A stretch of 64,000 nt of DNA from Ruminococcus sp. (GCA_017542475.1 JAFXXD010000006.1:19545-83544); one strand, 5' to 3'. Shown: positions 1 through 8,535, counted from the stretch's first letter. Translations and numbers: made by a program. The notes: a model not told the origin generated them from the letters alone.

Positions 1-469
1 CAAACGCCGTCGGGTCAACCTTATTTCCCGCGCCCATACTGCTTATCACGGGGACTCCCGCTGCCTTTGCACGCATTATTATCTCTATCTTGCCTGTGAC
101 CGTGTCTATCGCGTCAACTACGTAGTCGTACTGCGTGAAGTCGAACTCGTCCGCCGTATCGGGCATAAAAAACGTGTTGAACGTCCGCACCTTGCAGTCG
201 GGAGAGATATCGTGTATCCGCTTCTCCGCGGCTTCGGTCTTGAACTGTCCTATCGTGCTCTGCGTGGCGACTATCTGACGGTTCAGATTGCTCGGAGCTA
301 CCCTGTCGTTGTCGATGAGGTCGAGAGCTCCTATCCCCGAGCGTGCGAGTGCCTCCACAACGTGTCCGCCGACTCCACCAATGCCGAAAACGGCTACTCT
401 CGAAGCAGCAAGCTTCTTCATAGCCGTTTCACCGAATATCATACCTGTGCGGATAAATTCCTCACGCAT
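1..469 (-). CDS. tcdA: tRNA threonylcarbamoyladenosine dehydratase, 5' part only
   Basis: The gene runs off the left edge of the window, so only about 156 N-terminal residues are visible. It begins MREEFIRTGMIFGETAMKKL and then shows the ThiF/E1-type nucleotide-binding loop GIGGVGG followed by an Asn-Arg-Gln adenylation motif (NLNRQIVAT). This N-terminus is typical of TcdA (CsdL), which uses ATP to cyclise N6-threonylcarbamoyl-adenosine at tRNA position 37. The start at 469 has AAGGAG just upstream, inside the end of the preceding ECF transporter gene, so the two are probably co-transcribed and translationally close. MoeB or ThiF are the alternatives, but the N-terminal sequence fits TcdA better. 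Confidence 0.85.
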   Translation of the reverse strand, partial: MREEFIRTGMIFGETAMKKLAASRVAVFGIGGVGGHVVEALARSGIGALDLIDNDRVAPSNLNRQIVATQSTIGQFKTEAAEKRIHDISPDCKVRTFNTFFMPDTADEFDFTQYDYVVDAIDTVTGKIEIIMRAKAAGVPVISSMGAGNKVDPTAF

Positions 470-479
470 ACTGTTCTCC

Positions 480-1004
480 TTACTTCTTTACAACTCCCGG
501 GATGCGCTTGATGACGAGCTCGTATACCGCTACGGAAATAGCCGCTCCGATAGCACCCTGTACTGCGTTTGCGGGAACTCCGAGGAATGCCGTCGCGAAC
601 GAGTGGTAGAGAGCCGCCTCATACAGCGCATAGCCGACTATCATCACTACCTCAGCCACAGAAGCTGCCGCTATCCTCGAAACGAGCGAGCCCGAGTGCT
701 TTGCCGCAGCTTTGAGCACGTAGAACGAGGCAGCAGCCATTCCTGCCTTTATCACGAGAGTTGCGGGAGCATATACCACGTAGCCGCTGATGATGTCAGC
801 GAGTGCAGAGCCGATTCCCGCGGCAGCTGCGCCGTAAGCAGGTCCGAGAACCCATGCCGCTATGTTGACGATACTGTCTCCGAGGTTGACATAGCCCTTT
901 GTCGGAGTGGGAATGTGTATGAGCAGGGTCGCTACTGTTGTCAGCGCCGTGAAAAGCGCCGCGAGAGTCAGTGTCCTGAGCTTATCCCTGTTATTGTTAT
1001 TCAT
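480..1004 (-). CDS. ECF transporter S component (substrate unknown)
   Basis: The product is a 174-residue, very hydrophobic membrane protein with about five or six transmembrane segments. The stretch GYVNLGDSIVNIAAWVLGP and the following GIGSALADIISGY...TLVIK are the conserved core of the ECF-type S-component family (riboflavin/HMP/pyridoxine-like group, PF07155). Such proteins bind a vitamin or precursor in the membrane and share the energising EcfA/A'/T module, which is not in this window. The substrate cannot be read from the sequence, and neighbours tcdA and metY do not identify it. The start is set by an AGAGGTG ribosome site. A strong promoter and a hairpin lie immediately upstream. Confidence 0.8.
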   Translation of the reverse strand: MNNNNRDKLRTLTLAALFTALTTVATLLIHIPTPTKGYVNLGDSIVNIAAWVLGPAYGAAAAGIGSALADIISGYVVYAPATLVIKAGMAAASFYVLKAAAKHSGSLVSRIAAASVAEVVMIVGYALYEAALYHSFATAFLGVPANAVQGAIGAAISVAVYELVIKRIPGVVKK

Positions 1005-1029
1005 TTAAAAACACCTCTTTAAAAATTAA

Positions 1030-1055
1030 GGGAAGCCTTTTTTCCTTGGCTTCCC
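1030..1055 (-). terminator. Hairpin between metY and the ECF gene
   Basis: A perfect 8-bp stem, GGGAAGCC/GGCTTCCC, is followed on the minus strand by TTAATTTTT. It is placed to terminate metY transcription, but it also sits at the predicted transcription start of the ECF gene, so it could act as a 5' attenuator or RNA-stability hairpin for that gene. Confidence 0.6.
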
Positions 1056-1056
1056 T

Positions 1057-1085
1057 ATTATATCACTATTTATCTGCAAATGCAA
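1057..1085 (-). promoter_or_regulatory. Sigma-A promoter of the ECF transporter gene
   Basis: On the minus strand there is TTGCAT (1080-1085), a 17-base spacer ending in TGA, and TATAAT (1057-1062). Transcription would begin at the base of the hairpin at 1030-1055. Confidence 0.75.
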
Positions 1086-1156
1086 CATCTTATGGTATAT
1101 AAGTCTTTTATAATCGGTTATCAGCGTAATTGCACCGTATTCCCTGATATTTACCC

Positions 1157-2440
1157 TTACTTTACAGCCTCGAAGCCCTGCTTCAGGTCGGCGATGATGT
1201 CGTCGATGTGCTCGGTGCCGATGGACAGTCTCACTGTGGTCGGCTTGATGCCCGAGAACAGGAGCTCATCCTCTGTCATCTGCGAGTGTGTGGTCGAAGC
1301 GGGGTGGATAACGAGGGACTTAACGTCTGCTACGTTGGCGAGGAGCGAGAAGAGCTTGAGGCTCTCGGTGAACTTCTTGGCTCTGTCAGCGCCGCCCTTT
1401 ATCTCGAACGTGAATATGGAAGCCGCTCCGTTCGGGAAATAGCGGTCGTAGAGCTCCTTAGCCCTGCCTGTTGCGAGGGACGGGTGGTTCACCTTCTCTA
1501 CGTCGGGGTGGTTCCTGAGGAAGTCAACTACCTTGAGTGCGTTCTCTGTGTGGCGCTCGAGACGGAGAGAAAGCGTCTCAAGTCCCTGTAAAAGAAGGAA
1601 GGAGTTGAACGGAGATATTGCCGCACCCTGATCTCTCATAAGTGTGGTGCGGATTTTGAGGATATATGCGAGATTGCCGCAAGCCTCGGTGAATACTACG
1701 CCGTGATAGGACGGATTAGGCTTTGACAGACCGGGGAACTTGTCGTTCTGCGCCCAGTCGAACTTGCCTGCGTCGATGATGACGCCGCCCATTACCGTAC
1801 CGTGTCCGCCGATGAACTTCGTCGCGGAGTGTACTACCACGTCAGCGCCGTGCTCGATAGGTCTGAGCAGGAACGGAGTTGCGAAGGTGTTGTCCACGAT
1901 GAGCGGGATACCGTGCTTGTGGGCTATTTCCGCTACCGCCTCGATGTCGAGAACATTGGAGTTGGGGTTGCCGAGAGTCTCGGCATAGAGAAGCTTTGTG
2001 TTCTCCTTGATAGCCTTCTCGAAGTTGACAGGGTCGGACGGGTCAACGAAGTCAGTCGAAAGTCCCTGATCCTTCAATGTGTGCGCGAGGAGGTTGTACG
2101 TGCCGCCGTAAACGTTGGTAGAGGCTACGATGTGGTCGCCTGCTGTTGCGATGTTCTGTATCGCGTAGGTTATCGCCGCCGAGCCCGATGCTGTTGCGAG
2201 AGCTCCGACGCCGCCCTCAAGTGCAGCGATGCGCTCCTCGAAAACGCTTGATGTGGGGTTCATCAGGCGGGTGTAGATGTTGCCGGGAACTGTAAGCCCG
2301 AATCTGCCTGCCGCTGTGTCGGAGTCCTTGAACACGTAGGAGGTCGTCGCGTATATCGGGACTGCTCTTGCGTCAGTGGTGGGGTCGGGCTGCTCCTGAC
2401 CTGCGTGTACCTGTAATGTTTCAAACTTATAATTGCTCAT
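1157..2440 (-). CDS. metY: O-acetylhomoserine sulfhydrylase (aminocarboxypropyltransferase)
   Basis: This 427-residue PLP enzyme of the Cys/Met metabolism family makes homocysteine from O-acetylhomoserine and sulfide, and often also cysteine from O-acetylserine. The N-terminus FETLQVHAGQEQPDP, the YTRLMNPT motif, SGSAAI and the PLP-binding lysine in SATKFIGGHGT (about K208) are diagnostic of MetY rather than MetB/MetC. Length is normal for the family. It is monocistronic as far as can be seen, with its own promoter (2501-2529), two unusual inverted repeats in the control region and a terminator-like hairpin at 1030-1055. Confidence 0.93.
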   Translation of the reverse strand: MSNYKFETLQVHAGQEQPDPTTDARAVPIYATTSYVFKDSDTAAGRFGLTVPGNIYTRLMNPTSSVFEERIAALEGGVGALATASGSAAITYAIQNIATAGDHIVASTNVYGGTYNLLAHTLKDQGLSTDFVDPSDPVNFEKAIKENTKLLYAETLGNPNSNVLDIEAVAEIAHKHGIPLIVDNTFATPFLLRPIEHGADVVVHSATKFIGGHGTVMGGVIIDAGKFDWAQNDKFPGLSKPNPSYHGVVFTEACGNLAYILKIRTTLMRDQGAAISPFNSFLLLQGLETLSLRLERHTENALKVVDFLRNHPDVEKVNHPSLATGRAKELYDRYFPNGAASIFTFEIKGGADRAKKFTESLKLFSLLANVADVKSLVIHPASTTHSQMTEDELLFSGIKPTTVRLSIGTEHIDDIIADLKQGFEAVK

Positions 2441-2500
2441 TGTGATTACTTCCTTTCAAATTTGGTTTGGCTATCTCTACCTTTTCTGTAGGTTAACTAT

Positions 2501-2529
2501 ACTATAACACATATTTCCTACTTTGTCAA
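2501..2529 (-). promoter_or_regulatory. Sigma-A promoter of metY
   Basis: Minus strand: consensus TTGACA (2524-2529), 17-base spacer ending TGT, TATAGT (2501-2506). The -35 element lies inside an inverted repeat, CCTA-N9-TAGG (2517-2533), so a repressor bound there would block RNA polymerase. Confidence 0.85.
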
Positions 2530-2589
2530 TAGGCAAACTCTATAACTTGGCGATTCTTTTTCTATATCAGGCTATAGGTTTTACCTATA
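2517..2589. promoter_or_regulatory. Candidate operator repeats upstream of metY
   Basis: Two inverted repeats are visible: CCTA-N9-TAGG at 2517-2533 overlapping the -35 box, and TATAGG-TTTTA-CCTATA at 2573-2589 about 45 bases further upstream. The element CTATAAC also recurs three times in the same strand (near 2502, 2540 and 2585). The arrangement suggests binding of a dimeric sulfur-metabolism regulator; the family cannot be named from sequence alone. Confidence 0.4.
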
Positions 2590-2617
2590 ACAGTTTTTGA
2601 GCTGACGGCTCAAAGCC

Positions 2618-2646
2618 TTGACGTGTGCTCGCTTTTATGCTATTAT
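2618..2646 (+). promoter_or_regulatory. Sigma-A promoter of the helicase gene
   Basis: TTGACG (2618-2623), 17-base spacer ending TGC, TATTAT (2641-2646), followed closely by AAAGGA and the ATG at 2679. Confidence 0.75.
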
Positions 2647-2678
2647 ATAATGTAACGTGATGAAAGAAAGGATATAAT

Positions 2679-4406
2679 ATGCAATTCAATGAACTTAACC
2701 TCTCCGAGGAGCTCCTGCGCGCGGTAGACGAGCTAGGCTTCGAGGAAATGACCGAAATACAGGCTCAGAGCATTCCCCTGCTCCTGCAGGGACGCGACGT
2801 TGTCGGACGCTCCAACACGGGCACGGGCAAGACCGCCGCATTCGGCATACCCGCCGTCGAGAGCATTACCGAGGATGAGCGGCGCTCTGTCGCGGTGCTG
2901 ATACTGTGTCCCACGCGCGAGCTCGCAATGCAGGCGTGCGAGGAGATACGCAAATTCGCCAAATTCAAGCGCTGTGTCAAGGCGTGCGCTGTATACGGCG
3001 GCGCAAGCATGGAGCGCCAGATACTGGAGCTCAAACGCGGTGCTAATATTGTAATAGGTACTCCCGGGCGCGTTATGGACCATATCCGCAGACGCACACT
3101 CAAGCTTGAAAATCTGCGCACAGTCATACTCGACGAGGCGGACGAAATGCTCAATATGGGCTTCCGCGAGGACATCGAGTCCATACTCTCGGACGTCCCC
3201 GAGGATAGGCAGACCGTCCTCTTCTCGGCGACTATGCCTCCCGAGATACTCGCCATAACCGAGAAATATCAGCGCGAGCCCGTACATATCAAGATAAAGT
3301 CCTCGCAAAAGACGGTCGAGCTCATCGAGCAGTTCTACTTCGAGGTGGCTATGGGTCGCAAGACCGACGCTCTGAGGCTTCTTCTCGCTGCTTATTCGCC
3401 CGATTCCGCAATGGTGTTCTGCAACACAAAGCGTATGGTAGACGAGCTGACTGAGGAGCTTGTCAAGAGCGGCTTCCGTGCGGCTGGTCTGCACGGCGAT
3501 ATGAAGCAGATACAGCGCACGCAGGTGATGAACAGCTTCAAGAGCCGCACTACAGCCGTTCTCGTGGCGACCGACGTCGCCGCCCGCGGTATCGACGTCA
3601 GCGGCATTGATATGGTCTTCAACTACGACCTGCCGCAGGACAACGAATACTACATACACCGCATAGGACGTACAGGCAGAGCAGGTCTCGCGGGCAAGGC
3701 TTACACCCTTATCACGGGCAGACGGCAGCTCCACGACCTCAAGGACATCGCACGCTATACAAAGGCTGAGATAACAGAGCTCCCGCTCCCTGACAAGTCC
3801 TACATCGCGGAGATGAAGAAGGAAGCTCTCGCGCTCGAGATCGCCGCCATTGACGAGCGTCCCGACGCGGGCGCTTACGATATCCTCGACGCTCTCGCCG
3901 CTAAGGGTATCGACGGTCGCGAAGCCGCCGCAAGGCTCATAAGCTCGCGTCTGAAAGCGGAGCTCGCGGGACTGCCCGAATTCGATATGCCCAAGCCCCT
4001 CAAAAAGGGCAGCAGAAGCGGCGCGAAAACGGTCAAGATAGACCTCAGCATCGGCAGGAACAAGCGCATAGCTCCCAACTTCATTCTCGGTGCTCTTGTA
4101 GATGCGACGGGTATGTCGGGGCAGGACTTCGGCAAGATAGACATCTACGACAGCCACACGACCGTTGAAGTCCCCGAGGCTGAGTACGACTACATCATTG
4201 ACAGCACCAACCCGATGAAGATAAACGGTCACCCCGTGGAGGTAAAGCTCTACAAGGGCGGTAATACAAAGGAGCGCCCGTACAGGCAGTCCGCCGAAAA
4301 GCGCGGCGATGGCAGAAGGCGCTCGGACTACGGCAAAAAGAAACGCACGGACATCTTCGGCGACCATATCCCCGACCGCCGCAAGCGTACCAAGAAAAGA
4401 CACTGA
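2679..4406 (+). CDS. DEAD-box ATP-dependent RNA helicase (DeaD/CshA type)
   Basis: This 575-residue RNA helicase has all the core motifs: a Q motif around residues 25-31, Walker A SNTGTGKT (45-52), GTPGR (128-131), DEAD (152-155), SAT (183-185) and HRIGRTGR in the second RecA domain. Residues from about 445 to 520 resemble the DbpA-type RNA-binding domain found in DeaD, CsdA and DbpA, and the tail is strongly basic. Proteins of this kind unwind RNA during ribosome assembly, mRNA decay or cold adaptation. It has its own promoter and is followed by a 35-residue membrane peptide and a terminator. Whether it is the functional DeaD, CshA or DbpA equivalent is not certain. Confidence 0.93.
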   Translation: MQFNELNLSEELLRAVDELGFEEMTEIQAQSIPLLLQGRDVVGRSNTGTGKTAAFGIPAVESITEDERRSVAVLILCPTRELAMQACEEIRKFAKFKRCVKACAVYGGASMERQILELKRGANIVIGTPGRVMDHIRRRTLKLENLRTVILDEADEMLNMGFREDIESILSDVPEDRQTVLFSATMPPEILAITEKYQREPVHIKIKSSQKTVELIEQFYFEVAMGRKTDALRLLLAAYSPDSAMVFCNTKRMVDELTEELVKSGFRAAGLHGDMKQIQRTQVMNSFKSRTTAVLVATDVAARGIDVSGIDMVFNYDLPQDNEYYIHRIGRTGRAGLAGKAYTLITGRRQLHDLKDIARYTKAEITELPLPDKSYIAEMKKEALALEIAAIDERPDAGAYDILDALAAKGIDGREAAARLISSRLKAELAGLPEFDMPKPLKKGSRSGAKTVKIDLSIGRNKRIAPNFILGALVDATGMSGQDFGKIDIYDSHTTVEVPEAEYDYIIDSTNPMKINGHPVEVKLYKGGNTKERPYRQSAEKRGDGRRRSDYGKKKRTDIFGDHIPDRRKRTKKRH

Positions 4407-4418
4407 GAGGTGATAATA

Positions 4419-4526
4419 ATGAGCAGCGGACCACAGAAAAAAACGTGGATGAGGATACTGATACTCGCCCTCGCGGGAATTATGATACTCGGCGCGATAC
4501 TGATGCCGTTCTTCGGCTGGATATAA
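4419..4526 (+). CDS. 35-residue single-pass membrane peptide
   Basis: The reading frame begins MSSGPQKKTWMRILILALAG and ends in MPFFGWI. It has a good ribosome site (GAGGTGATAATA) directly after the helicase stop. A basic N-terminus of about 11 residues is followed by one hydrophobic helix, a layout seen in small DUF4044-like membrane proteins of Firmicutes. The function is unknown. It lies between the helicase and a strong terminator, so it is likely translated from the helicase transcript. Confidence 0.55.
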   Translation: MSSGPQKKTWMRILILALAGIMILGAILMPFFGWI

Positions 4527-4533
4527 GCAAATG

Positions 4534-4560
4534 CAGGCTCCCTCGGGAGCCTGTTTTTTT
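4534..4560 (+). terminator. Rho-independent terminator
   Basis: An 8-bp stem, CAGGCTCC/GGAGCCTG, with a CTCG loop is followed by seven T residues. It ends the helicase transcription unit. Confidence 0.92.
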
Positions 4561-4639
4561 ATGCCGTCATAAACCGACATATTCCGCACCTCGTCTGCAT
4601 TATAATATTAACAGTAGGATATGAGGGGAGGTCATCGCT

Positions 4640-5422
4640 CTGACAATCTATATCGACGTGCTCATTATCCTCAACGTATATGTCAACTACTTCCTGCTGA
4701 GGACTGCCGCTAAGCTCACGCACTCGCCGCTGAGGACGTGGCGCTGTATCGCGGCTTCATTCTGCGGGAGCCTGTTCTCACTGATGATACTCGCTCCGAA
4801 ACTGCCCGTACCCTTGACATTCGCAGTCAAGCTCGCGGCAGCTGTCACCATAGTCACTGCCGCGTTCGGAGTGCGCTCACCTGTCCGCATTGCCAAGAAC
4901 ACCGCCGCATTCTTCTCCGCGAACTTCATACTCGCGGGGACGGTTTACGCCGTGTATTCGTGGTTCAAGCCGAGCTCCGTGCACTTCGCGAACTCGTACT
5001 TCTACATAGATTTTTCGCTCCTGCTCCTGCTGATAACGACCGCCGCGCTCTACGGAGCGGTCTGCCTGCTGAGGCTCATCACCGACAGGGAGCGTCCGCT
5101 CGCGAGCCGTGTCCTCATACGCGCGGGAAGCCGTACCATCGGGCTGGACGGGCTCGCGGACACGGGCAATGCTCTCGTTGACTGCTTCACGGGACGACCT
5201 GTCGTGATATGCGCCCGCGAGGACATCGGCGTTGTCTCCGCGAAAATGAGGCTCATACCGTGCGCGACGGTGTCCGACAGCGGAGTTATGCCCGTATTCC
5301 GCCCCGATGAGGTCGTCGTCGTCAACACCGCAACAGGCGAAAAAAAGCCTGTGGACGTGATGATAGGACTCGGAGAGACGGGCGGCAAGGCGATATACAA
5401 TCCCAAGATAATGAAGCTATAG
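4640..5422 (+). CDS. spoIIGA: Sigma-E processing peptidase SpoIIGA
   Basis: SpoIIGA is the membrane aspartic protease that activates pro-sigma-E in the mother cell after engulfment signalling. The N-terminal half has about five hydrophobic segments and the C-terminal half carries the catalytic DTGN motif ([10 protein letters not shown], Asp about 174). The first ATG-like codon by convention is GTG at 4658, but a CTG at 4640 is exactly 7 bases after GGGGAGGT and would restore the family N-terminus (M)[17 protein letters not shown] therefore place the start there, giving 260 residues. sigE follows after only 14 bases, the usual spoIIG order. A TATAAT at 4601-4606 without a clear -35 is compatible with an activator-dependent (Spo0A) promoter. 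Confidence 0.88.
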   Translation: MTIYIDVLIILNVYVNYFLLRTAAKLTHSPLRTWRCIAASFCGSLFSLMILAPKLPVPLTFAVKLAAAVTIVTAAFGVRSPVRIAKNTAAFFSANFILAGTVYAVYSWFKPSSVHFANSYFYIDFSLLLLLITTAALYGAVCLLRLITDRERPLASRVLIRAGSRTIGLDGLADTGNALVDCFTGRPVVICAREDIGVVSAKMRLIPCATVSDSGVMPVFRPDEVVVVNTATGEKKPVDVMIGLGETGGKAIYNPKIMKL

Positions 5423-5436
5423 AAAGGAGAATCACA

Positions 5437-6135
5437 ATGAATATCGTGAAAAAAATGGTCGTGAAGCTGAAAAAGCTCCTGCGCGGGGAGGTGTACTACG
5501 TGAACGGTCCCGATACGCTCCCGCCGCCGCTGACCCGCGACGAGGAGGCGGAGGTGTTTGCGGGCTTGTCCGCAAACGACCCTGCCGCGCGGAAAAAGCT
5601 GATAGTCCACAATCTGCGTCTTGTCGTGTACATAGCGAAGAAGTTCGAGTCCACGGGGATAGGGATAGAGGACCTCGTCTCTATCGGCACTATCGGGCTT
5701 ATCAAAGCCGTGAACACCTTCCGCCCCGATAAGAATATCAAGTTCGCGACCTACGCCTCGCGCTGTATTGAGAACGAGATACTGATGTTCCTGCGGAAGT
5801 CCTCGCAGTACCGCAACGACCTCTCCATCGACGAGCCGCTCAATGTGGACTACGACGGCAACGAGCTCCTGCTGTCGGACGTGCTCGGCACCGACGACGA
5901 CATCGTCAACAAGGGCATCGAGACCGAAGCCGAGCGTGAGATTCTGCGCGGCGCTGTCTCGGAGCTCTGCGACCGCGAGCGCGAGATAATGGAGATGAGG
6001 TTCGGGCTGATAAACGGCAAAGAGATGACGCAGAAGGAGGTCGCGGACACGATAGGGATATCGCAGTCGTATATCTCACGGCTCGAAAAGAGGATAATCA
6101 AGAAGCTGCGGGTCAAGCTGGAGAACATTGTGTAG
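5437..6135 (+). CDS. sigE: Sporulation mother-cell sigma factor, pro-sigma-E
   Basis: This 232-residue sigma-70 family protein matches SigE closely: [65 protein letters not shown] and the region 4 helix [17 protein letters not shown]. The basic hydrophobic N-terminal stretch before EVYY is the pro-peptide removed by SpoIIGA; here it is only about 17 residues, shorter than the 27 of Bacillus subtilis. sigG, often the next gene in Firmicutes, is absent. The stop codon TAG lies inside the first copy of a TGTAGGGG repeat, so the repeat seems to have inserted at the very end of the gene. Confidence 0.96.
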   Translation: MNIVKKMVVKLKKLLRGEVYYVNGPDTLPPPLTRDEEAEVFAGLSANDPAARKKLIVHNLRLVVYIAKKFESTGIGIEDLVSIGTIGLIKAVNTFRPDKNIKFATYASRCIENEILMFLRKSSQYRNDLSIDEPLNVDYDGNELLLSDVLGTDDDIVNKGIETEAEREILRGAVSELCDREREIMEMRFGLINGKEMTQKEVADTIGISQSYISRLEKRIIKKLRVKLENIV

Positions 6136-6301
6136 GGGCGGATATCATCCGCCCACGCAAAACACCTATTTGTAGGGGACGCCGCCCTCGGCGTCCCTTA
6201 GATTTGTCATATGCCTGCGGGCGGGCGAGGGCGCCCGCCCCTACACAACGTTGTTCCATATTACGTCTATGATTTGCGGGCGGATAATATCCGCCCCTAC
6301 A
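6131..6301. repeat. TGTAGGGG hairpin repeat, four-unit cluster
   Basis: Four hairpin units occur at 6131-6154, 6171-6197, about 6219-6245 and 6278-6301, the first two in direct and the last two in inverted orientation. The outer pair forms 24-base terminal inverted repeats with one mismatch. Each unit is a TGTAGGGG tag running into a GC-rich stem-loop. No gene is seen in this stretch. Confidence 0.8.
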
Positions 6302-6316
6302 GAAAAAATCAACGGC

Positions 6317-6342
6317 AAGGACGTCCTTTCGGGCGTCCTTTT
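6317..6342 (+). terminator. Terminator after spoIIGA-sigE
   Basis: Stem AAGGACG/CGTCCTT with a 10-base loop, followed by TTTTCG. Confidence 0.6.
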
Positions 6343-6410
6343 CGCGTAGGAAAAGGCTGTCAAATAATTCTCAACCTTTTCGGATAATATGACGATTTTT
6401 CCCGCCGCTA

Positions 6411-6439
6411 TTGAAAACAAGCCTCCTTGATGCTATAAT
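6411..6439 (+). promoter_or_regulatory. Sigma-A promoter of the recJ-rel operon
   Basis: TTGAAA (6411-6416), 17-base spacer ending TGC, TATAAT (6434-6439), 38 bases before the recJ start. Confidence 0.85.
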
Positions 6440-6477
6440 ATAATATGTATAATTGTATTCGTAAGGAGCACTTTTCT

Positions 6478-8535
6478 ATGAAAAAATGGAGTATCAGCGT
6501 CCCGCAGAGGGAGCTCGTCTCAAAACTGATGCTCGGGTGCAAGGTCAGCTCGCTGACAGCCGCCGCACTCGTATCAAAGGGGTATTCCTCGCCCGAGCAC
6601 GTTGTCAGCAGTATGAACGTGGACTCGCTGTCCGACCCTTTCCTCATCAAGGATATGCAGGAGGCGGCGGATACGATAAATTCCGCCATAGACGAGGGTC
6701 TGCGCATCTGCGTGTACGGCGACTACGACTGCGACGGCGTTATGGCGACGGCGATACTCTACTCCTATCTTGCAGAGGCAGGCGCAGACGTGACCTGCTA
6801 CATTCCCGAACGCTCCGAGGGATACGGTCTGAACAAAAGTGCGATAGATAAGCTCTGCGACGACGGCGTACAGCTCATTGTTACCGTGGATAACGGTATT
6901 TCCGCTATTTCCGAGGCTGAGTACATATACGCTTCGGGTATGAAGCTCGTAGTCACCGACCACCACCAGCAGGGCGAGGCTCTGCCAAGGGCGGAGGCTG
7001 TCGTTGACCCGCACCGCCGCGACTGCTTCTCCCCTTTCAAATTCGCCTGCGGAGCCGTTATCGCGCTCAAGCTCGTTGCCGCGCTCGACGGCGGCGACTA
7101 CACGATGGCTCTCGAGCAGTTCGGCGACCTCGCGGCTATAGCAACGGTCGCGGATATCGTCAGCCTCACGGGCGAGAACAGGTTCATCGTCTCCTACGGT
7201 ATGGAGCTGATTGACAACTCCGACAGACCCGCTCTCATCGCGCTGAAGGAGGTCAGCGGGCTCACGGACAAGCACTGCGACGCACATTCGATAGGCTTCG
7301 GGCTCGCTCCGAGGATTAATGCGGCGGGACGCTTCGGCTCGCCGAGGACAGCGCTGGAGCTCTTCCTGTGTGAGGACGAGGAACGCGCCGCTGAGCTCGC
7401 GGCTGAGCTTGACAGGCTCAACTCCGAGCGCAAGCAGGCTGAAAACGACATCGTCGCGGACATATACTCGATGATTGAATCCGACCCATCCCTCGTGCGC
7501 GGACGTGTGATATTCATCTGCGGCAAGGGCTGGCACCACGGCGTTATCGGCATTGTCGCCTCGCGCATTATGGAGCAGTTCGGCAAGCCTTGCTTCATCG
7601 CCTCCGAGGAGGACGGCGAGATACGCGGCTCGGCTCGCTCATTCGGCAAGTTCTCCGTTTTCGGTGCGCTCACTGCCGCCGCCGATGTCCTCGAAAAGTT
7701 CGGAGGTCACCCCGGAGCGGGCGGCTTCACGATAAAAGAGGGACAGGCGGACGAGTTCCGCCGACTGATAGAGCAGTATGCGGCAGAGAGCTTCCCCGTA
7801 ATGCCGACCGCGGAGCTCCGCGCGGACGCTCCCGTAACTCCGCAGGAGCTGACTGTGCAGAACATCGAGGGACTTTCCGTGCTCGAGCCCTACGGCATGG
7901 GCAACGAAAAGCCGCTCTTCTATATGGAAAATGTGACGATAACCTCTATAGTGCCGCTATCGGGCGGGATACACTCGAAGCTGAAGATAAAGTTCGGCTA
8001 CACCACCGCCGACGCTCTCATTTTCAGAAAGAGCCCGCAGGAGCTCACCGTCAGCGAGGGCGATGTCTGCGATATGATAGTGACGCTCGGTACGAACGAA
8101 TACAAGGGCAACGTTTCGGTAAGCATATACGTGAGCGATATACGTCTTCACGGCTTCGAGCAGAGCAGATACTTCAACGCGCTCGGCTCGTTCGAGGCTT
8201 TCACCCGCGGCGAGGCTCTGCCCGACAACCACTACCCGTGGATGTACCCGTCGAGGGAGGCGTTCACGAAGATATACAAGGCTATCCCCGAGGAGGGCAT
8301 ACCGATGGACACGCTGTATATGCGGCTCGCCGACCCGAGGATAAACTACTGCTGCTTCTGCATTGCGGCAGAGGCTCTGCGGGAGCTCGGGCTCGTGCGG
8401 ATATCGCCCGCAGGCTCGGTCATAAGCAGGATAAAGGTAAGTCAGAAGGCACAGCTTGAATCTGCGCCGATACTCGTCAGGTTAAGAGGGATACTTGACG
8501 AGCTTTCAAGGAAAGTCAGAGGAGGAGAAAAATGA
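6478..8535 (+). CDS. recJ: Single-stranded-DNA-specific 5'-3' exonuclease RecJ
   Basis: RecJ degrades single-stranded DNA 5' to 3' in recombination and repair. The DHH-family metal motifs are present: GDYDCDG (about 81-87), DNG (about 138-140) and DHH (161-163), followed by the DHHA1 domain (GGHPGAGGFTI) and an OB-like C-terminal part. The start at 6478 is chosen because GTAAGGAG lies 9 bases upstream; an in-frame ATG at 6445 has no ribosome site. The 685-residue product is longer than the minimal family core because of a C-terminal extension. Its stop overlaps the rel start (ATGA), so the two are translationally coupled. Confidence 0.93.
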   Translation: MKKWSISVPQRELVSKLMLGCKVSSLTAAALVSKGYSSPEHVVSSMNVDSLSDPFLIKDMQEAADTINSAIDEGLRICVYGDYDCDGVMATAILYSYLAEAGADVTCYIPERSEGYGLNKSAIDKLCDDGVQLIVTVDNGISAISEAEYIYASGMKLVVTDHHQQGEALPRAEAVVDPHRRDCFSPFKFACGAVIALKLVAALDGGDYTMALEQFGDLAAIATVADIVSLTGENRFIVSYGMELIDNSDRPALIALKEVSGLTDKHCDAHSIGFGLAPRINAAGRFGSPRTALELFLCEDEERAAELAAELDRLNSERKQAENDIVADIYSMIESDPSLVRGRVIFICGKGWHHGVIGIVASRIMEQFGKPCFIASEEDGEIRGSARSFGKFSVFGALTAAADVLEKFGGHPGAGGFTIKEGQADEFRRLIEQYAAESFPVMPTAELRADAPVTPQELTVQNIEGLSVLEPYGMGNEKPLFYMENVTITSIVPLSGGIHSKLKIKFGYTTADALIFRKSPQELTVSEGDVCDMIVTLGTNEYKGNVSVSIYVSDIRLHGFEQSRYFNALGSFEAFTRGEALPDNHYPWMYPSREAFTKIYKAIPEEGIPMDTLYMRLADPRINYCCFCIAAEALRELGLVRISPAGSVISRIKVSQKAQLESAPILVRLRGILDELSRKVRGGEK

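Noticed and set aside
2441-2678. S-box (SAM) or T-box riboswitch before metY
   Set aside because: The leader between promoter and ATG is only about 60 bases and has neither the S-box core nor a T-box.
2733-4589. A 618-codon open frame antisense to the DEAD-box helicase
   Set aside because: The plus-strand frame has complete helicase motifs; the antisense frame has no recognisable motif or ribosome site and is a by-product of GC-biased codons.
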